Assembly (NCBI RefSeq): GCF_014852585.1
Contig: NZ_JACVBX010000002.1
Span: 496,001-560,000, forward strand
Direction: 5' to 3'
DNA: 64,000 bases
Source: Pseudomonas sp. PDM18
GTDB taxonomy: Bacteria > Pseudomonadota > Gammaproteobacteria > Pseudomonadales > Pseudomonadaceae
Made by a program: the position numbers and the translations under genes. Shown in pieces: positions 60,637-64,000 of this stretch (the first letter of the stretch is position 1; each line of letters opens with the position of its first letter). Under the pieces are notes generated by a model. It did not search any database and was not told the DNA's origin. It saw only the letters and a list, made by a program, of their open reading frames with translations.

Positions 60637-62643
60637 TCAGTTGACCTTCACCAGGCCGCCCTTGAGGGTCAGCATGCCGCCGCCGTCCACCGTCTGCTCG
60701 GCGGCGGCTTTGTTGGTAAGGCTGACGCCAGCATCGTTGGTCAGGGTGGTGCCGGCCTTGTTGGTGAGCGAGGTGCCTGCCTGGTTGGTCAGGGTCGTGC
60801 CTGCCTTGCTGGTCACAGAAGTGCCGGCCTGGGCGGCGAGATCGGCGTCGGTCTTCAGCGTCAGGCTGCCGCCGCTCTGCAGGGTCAGGGTGCCGCTGAC
60901 CTTGATGGTCAGGTTGCCGTCCACCGTCAGCTCGAAGTTGCCGCTCACCTGGTGGCTGTAGTTACCGCCAGTGCTGTGGGTCTGGTCGGCGCCGACCTTC
61001 ACGGTGCGCGTGTCCTTCACGTCCAGCGTGTCGCTTCCGGTCTGGATGGTCACGCTGCGCTTGCCCTTTTCCAGGGTGATGGTTTCGTCGCCTTCCTTCA
61101 CCGTACGGGTGCGGGCGTTCTGCACCGTGAGCGTCTCGTCGTGGCCGATGGTGGCGGTGCTGTCGTTGAGCACGTTCACCTTCATGTCCTTCTGCGCCTG
61201 CAGGAAGACTTCCTCGGCGTCCTTCTTGTCCTCGAAGCGCAGCTCGTTGAAGCCGCCGCCACCCTTGGAGGAATTGGTCTTGATGCCGGACTGGGTCTGG
61301 TTGTCCGGCAACGCATAGGGCAGGGCGTTGTCGCCGTTGTAGACGCAACCGGTGACCAGCGGACGGTCCGGGTCGCCATCGATGAAGGTGACGATAACCT
61401 CCTGGCCAATGCGCGGGATGAACTGCATGCCGAAGCCCTTGCCGCTCCAGGGCAGCACCACGCGCACCCAGCAGGACGAGGCCTCGTCGTTCTTGCCGTC
61501 GAGGTCCCAGGGGAACTGAATCTTGATGCGGCCGTACTGGTCGGTCCAGATTTCCTCGCCGGCCTTGCCCACCACCTTGGCGGTCTGGGTGTGCATGCGC
61601 GGCTTGGGCGTGGTGCGGGGAGGACGGTAGGCAGTGGACTTGGGGATGGCCTCGAAGCGATTGCGGTAATGCTCGTGGTCGGCCTCGTGGGTCACCGAGG
61701 TCAGCACCCAGTCGATGTTCAGGCTGGCGTCGTCATGTCCGGTCAGGGTGAACCAGTGCCCCGGCACCAGCCAGCGGCAGTCGCTCTCGCCGATCAGCCG
61801 CTTCTCCTGGCTGCGCAGGCCGTCCACGCGCTGCTTGGTCAGCGCATCGCCCCGCGCCTTGGCGGTATAGCCCCCGGGGTGTTCGTATTGCGCGCGTGGC
61901 CCTGCTTCCGCCTGGGCCTGGGAATAGAGCGAAGTAGCGGGTGTGGTGAACTCATAGTCAGTAGCGCTGTAGGTCCCGGCCACCGCCTGCAGGCAGTACT
62001 GTGCCGAGCGAATGCCATGCAGTTCGCGTACGCCGATCTCCTGGCCCACGTACGCCACCTTCGGCCCGTTGGGGATGGGCGGGAAGGCGTCGTTGCTGTC
62101 CGCCAGCACCAGCGTGTGCTTGCCCTCTTCGTGGGTGAAGAACCAGAAGATGCCTTCCTCCTCCAGCAGCCGCGAGACGAAGGCGAAATCACTCTCGGCG
62201 TACTGCACGCAGTACTCGTGGGGCTCATAGCTGCCGGTCAGCGACAGCTTGAAGTCGGTGAAGCCATGGGCCTTGAATATCGTGGTGACGATGTCGCTGG
62301 TGGCGAGGTTCTGGAATACGCGGTTGTTGCTGGCCAGGGTCAGCCACCAGAGCCAGGGGCGGAGGACGAGCTGGTAGCGCTCGGCGGTGGCGTCGGCGGG
62401 GAGTTGGTGGATTGCGGCGACGAGGGCGTCGAGGGGGCGCTGCTGGTCGTCGTGGCGCAGGCTGGTGGTGATGTGGGAGGTTACGGCGCCGAATAGGCTG
62501 AGTGAGGTGCTGCTGATGCCCATTAGTTGTAAGTGGAAAAATTCATTCAACGCTTCCCGTCCTGTGACCATTTGCGGATAGAGGTCCGACAGCACCGACG
62601 CCTTGAATAGAAGGCTGGTGGTGGCATCAATGGGACTAGGCAT
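60637..62643 (-). CDS. vgrG: Type VI secretion spike protein VgrG (TssI)
   Basis: 668 residues. gp27-like N-terminal part (FFHLQLMGISSTSLSLFGAVTSHITTSL; FVSRLLEEEGIFWFFTHEEGKHTLVLAD), gp5-OB fold (AKVVGKAGEEIWTDQYGRIKIQFPWDLDGKNDEASSCWVRV), and a C-terminal beta-helix with repeats such as TLTNQAGTSLTNKAGTTL near 610-650. It trims the Hcp tube tip. It ends with the needle and has no extra effector domain. Two unrecognised genes lie upstream in the same direction. Confidence 0.93.
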   Translation of the reverse strand: MPSPIDATTSLLFKASVLSDLYPQMVTGREALNEFFHLQLMGISSTSLSLFGAVTSHITTSLRHDDQQRPLDALVAAIHQLPADATAERYQLVLRPWLWWLTLASNNRVFQNLATSDIVTTIFKAHGFTDFKLSLTGSYEPHEYCVQYAESDFAFVSRLLEEEGIFWFFTHEEGKHTLVLADSNDAFPPIPNGPKVAYVGQEIGVRELHGIRSAQYCLQAVAGTYSATDYEFTTPATSLYSQAQAEAGPRAQYEHPGGYTAKARGDALTKQRVDGLRSQEKRLIGESDCRWLVPGHWFTLTGHDDASLNIDWVLTSVTHEADHEHYRNRFEAIPKSTAYRPPRTTPKPRMHTQTAKVVGKAGEEIWTDQYGRIKIQFPWDLDGKNDEASSCWVRVVLPWSGKGFGMQFIPRIGQEVIVTFIDGDPDRPLVTGCVYNGDNALPYALPDNQTQSGIKTNSSKGGGGFNELRFEDKKDAEEVFLQAQKDMKVNVLNDSTATIGHDETLTVQNARTRTVKEGDETITLEKGKRSVTIQTGSDTLDVKDTRTVKVGADQTHSTGGNYSHQVSGNFELTVDGNLTIKVSGTLTLQSGGSLTLKTDADLAAQAGTSVTSKAGTTLTNQAGTSLTNKAGTTLTNDAGVSLTNKAAAEQTVDGGGMLTLKGGLVKVN

Positions 62644-62771
62644 GGCGTATCTCGATCAGTTGCTGAATTCGGAAAGGCCGAGCGTCGAGAGTCTGAACGA
62701 GTCGCTGTGTTCCATTGTAAGTTTCTTGCTCATATTGTGCTCTTGGAGGGAAAGTTATGAATTGCACGGTT

Positions 62772-63329
62772 TTATGATTTTTTAATCTTCAAATAGGTGC
62801 CAAAATCGCAGAGCCTTATGGTTTCTCCGATCAGGTCGTAGTTGAGGACCATTGCACGATTGGCGATGATTTCTTTGGCAAATGATTTGTGCGATTCGAA
62901 TAGGTAGGAGATGTCAAATAAACAGATTATGTTGTCTCTTTCCTCTTTGGAAATGGCGGTTGTTATAGAGTATTCGAGTTGGCCTTCGGATGATTCGCTA
63001 AGTATGTCGATGTCATTATTCTCATCTTCGGAAAGCAAGTATTTCCCTACATATTCAGTTTTTAAATCTATGTAGCGATTGGGTGTGCTGCCCAGAGCGT
63101 TGCCAATGACCAAGTCGTAGGCGGCGTTCGCATTGGCCGGGCGTTGGCACTGGTAGCTGCAGTTTATTAGCATGGCTGTAGATATGCACTCTCGTCTGAC
63201 CGTGTGTGCTTGGCTTTCATAGTCGCCGGGTAGAAAGCCGAAAAGTGCACACGCGTAAGTGAAACAGTTGTCGTTGATCATGACGTCAAAAGTTTGCGAT
63301 TTGTCGAATATCACCTGTTTTACTGTCAT
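62772..63329 (-). CDS. Hypothetical protein, lower GC, in the vgrG operon
   Basis: 185 residues, upstream of vgrG on the same strand, with AT-rich codon use compared with its neighbours. Begins MTVKQVIFDKSQTFDVMINDNCFTYACALFGFLPGDYES. Acidic C-terminal half. No signal peptide or transmembrane segment. No family recognised. An immunity or effector-associated role is only suggested by its place. Confidence 0.7.
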   Translation of the reverse strand: MTVKQVIFDKSQTFDVMINDNCFTYACALFGFLPGDYESQAHTVRRECISTAMLINCSYQCQRPANANAAYDLVIGNALGSTPNRYIDLKTEYVGKYLLSEDENNDIDILSESSEGQLEYSITTAISKEERDNIICLFDISYLFESHKSFAKEIIANRAMVLNYDLIGETIRLCDFGTYLKIKKS

Positions 63330-63372
63330 GGCATGCCTTTGTCAGTGTGTTGTTGCTCTTGTGCGTGTGGTA

Positions 63373-64000
63373 TTAGGGTGATGTCATGTAAAGATATCCA
63401 GGCGTGTCGTGAAAAACCACTTCATGAAGTGTTCGATCTGAAAAGCGGTTGTCGTCGCTTATTTTTTTCCGAATGAGCCTGGCCGTGGCGAATTCACTTC
63501 GTTTCCAGTCTGTCTGGGTTGAGTCGTCTACCTTGATATTTGCAAATTTTACTTTTGCAGTAGGGGTGTTTTGATTTACTGCTGTTGCCCAATTTCGATT
63601 TGCATAGCGCATGCATAGGTAATTTGAAATGAAGTGGTTTTCCCTTGGCTGAAAGCGAGGGTAGCTTATCAGGTGTCGCGTAATGTTATTCGGTGATCTA
63701 AAGCTGTTTGTGACGAGTCGCGTGTCCGGGTCGCGTGCGCCACCTCCATCAAGGGGGAAGCAGTCCACAAGAAATTGCCAAAGATTGATATTGTCCGTCT
63801 TTTTCATTGTCCAGTAATCGACAACCCTGGAGTAGAGGTCGTCGATAGGAGAGATTGTTTGTCCGTTGAGTCGCCTTGCTATAGCTAGCCACTGTATGCT
63901 GTGGCTGTGCTCGCCATGATCCGCCGATATACTGTCTTTCCAGAATAGCTTCCGTCGAATCAGATAGCCAATATAAGGGTCGCCGCCGGTCAACTTCACG
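63373..64000 (-). CDS. Hypothetical protein, N-terminus outside window
   Basis: At least 208 residues ending at 63373, open at the right edge, 43 bases upstream of the previous gene. AT-richer than the rest. Includes DDLYSRVVDYWTMKKTDNINLWQFLVDCFPLDGGGARDPDTRLVTNSF and ends FHDTPGYLYMTSP. No family recognised. As the first visible gene 5' of a possible immunity gene and vgrG, it could be a T6SS effector or its carrier, which is inference. Confidence 0.65.
   Translation of the reverse strand, partial: VKLTGGDPYIGYLIRRKLFWKDSISADHGEHSHSIQWLAIARRLNGQTISPIDDLYSRVVDYWTMKKTDNINLWQFLVDCFPLDGGGARDPDTRLVTNSFRSPNNITRHLISYPRFQPRENHFISNYLCMRYANRNWATAVNQNTPTAKVKFANIKVDDSTQTDWKRSEFATARLIRKKISDDNRFSDRTLHEVVFHDTPGYLYMTSP

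Noticed and set aside
61000-62496. Long plus-strand open frame opposite vgrG
   Set aside because: Antisense to a well-conserved VgrG; a product of high GC at third positions.

Overview
The window comes from the chromosome of a high-GC Pseudomonas, most likely of the P. aeruginosa/citronellolis/nitroreducens type. Supporting signs are near-full-length matches in remembered sequence to Pseudomonas CatA, PvdA and PfeA, the pfeR-pfeS-pfeA-pfeE gene order, Pseudomonas-style REP repeats built around GTAGGAGCGAGCTTGCTCGCGAAC, and strong G/C preference at third codon positions. No rRNA, tRNA or CRISPR was seen. Identifications rest on motifs and remembered family sequences, not on a database search.

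Layout. 1-2.2 kb: end of a FixJ/NarL-type response regulator, then a flavin reductase-catA pair for aromatic degradation. 2.5-16.2 kb: an iron island with fhuB, fhuD, a hydroxamate-type TonB receptor, a PvdE-like exporter, a divergent FecR/FecI pair, pvdA, an IucB-type acetyltransferase, fhuF and fhuC. Fur-like boxes and a PvdS-type iron-starvation box accompany it, but no NRPS or NIS synthetase lies in the window. 16.3-23.6 kb: a UvrD-like helicase, an FKBP, a TDT transporter, and two LysR genes, each divergent from an enzyme gene. 23.8-29.1 kb: the ferric-enterobactin system pfeE-pfeA-pfeS-pfeR. 29.1-32.4 kb: small metabolic and regulatory genes.

32.4-42.3 kb: organosulfur/amino-acid uptake: a polar amino-acid ABC transporter without its ATPase, an SsuA-like binding protein, an aldo/keto reductase, an LLM monooxygenase, and a TonB receptor sharing a palindromic operator with a divergent LacI-family gene. 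42.3-46.7 kb: a phosphoribosyltransferase and a PaoABC-type molybdenum aldehyde dehydrogenase. 46.8-52.5 kb: a CHASE4-PAS-GGDEF-EAL protein, a probable structured small RNA on the minus strand, a receiver-only protein and a run of tiny genes. 52.6-56.3 kb: ssuD with a cysteine-rich upstream reading frame, a serine acetyltransferase and a dapA paralogue.

56.4-64 kb: an ArnT-like gene that has lost its 5' end next to an IS1182-family element, then a type VI secretion module (DUF4280 PAAR-like protein, MORN-repeat protein, VgrG) and two unrecognised AT-richer genes running off the window.

The least expected signals are: (i) two loci about 4.8 kb apart, each with two TAACGCGTTA palindromes exactly 33 bp apart; (ii) the Cys-rich frame whose stop overlaps the ssuD start; (iii) the siderophore island without an assembly enzyme; (iv) the three-hairpin RNA candidate at 49.4-49.5 kb; (v) the unrecognised genes upstream of vgrG.
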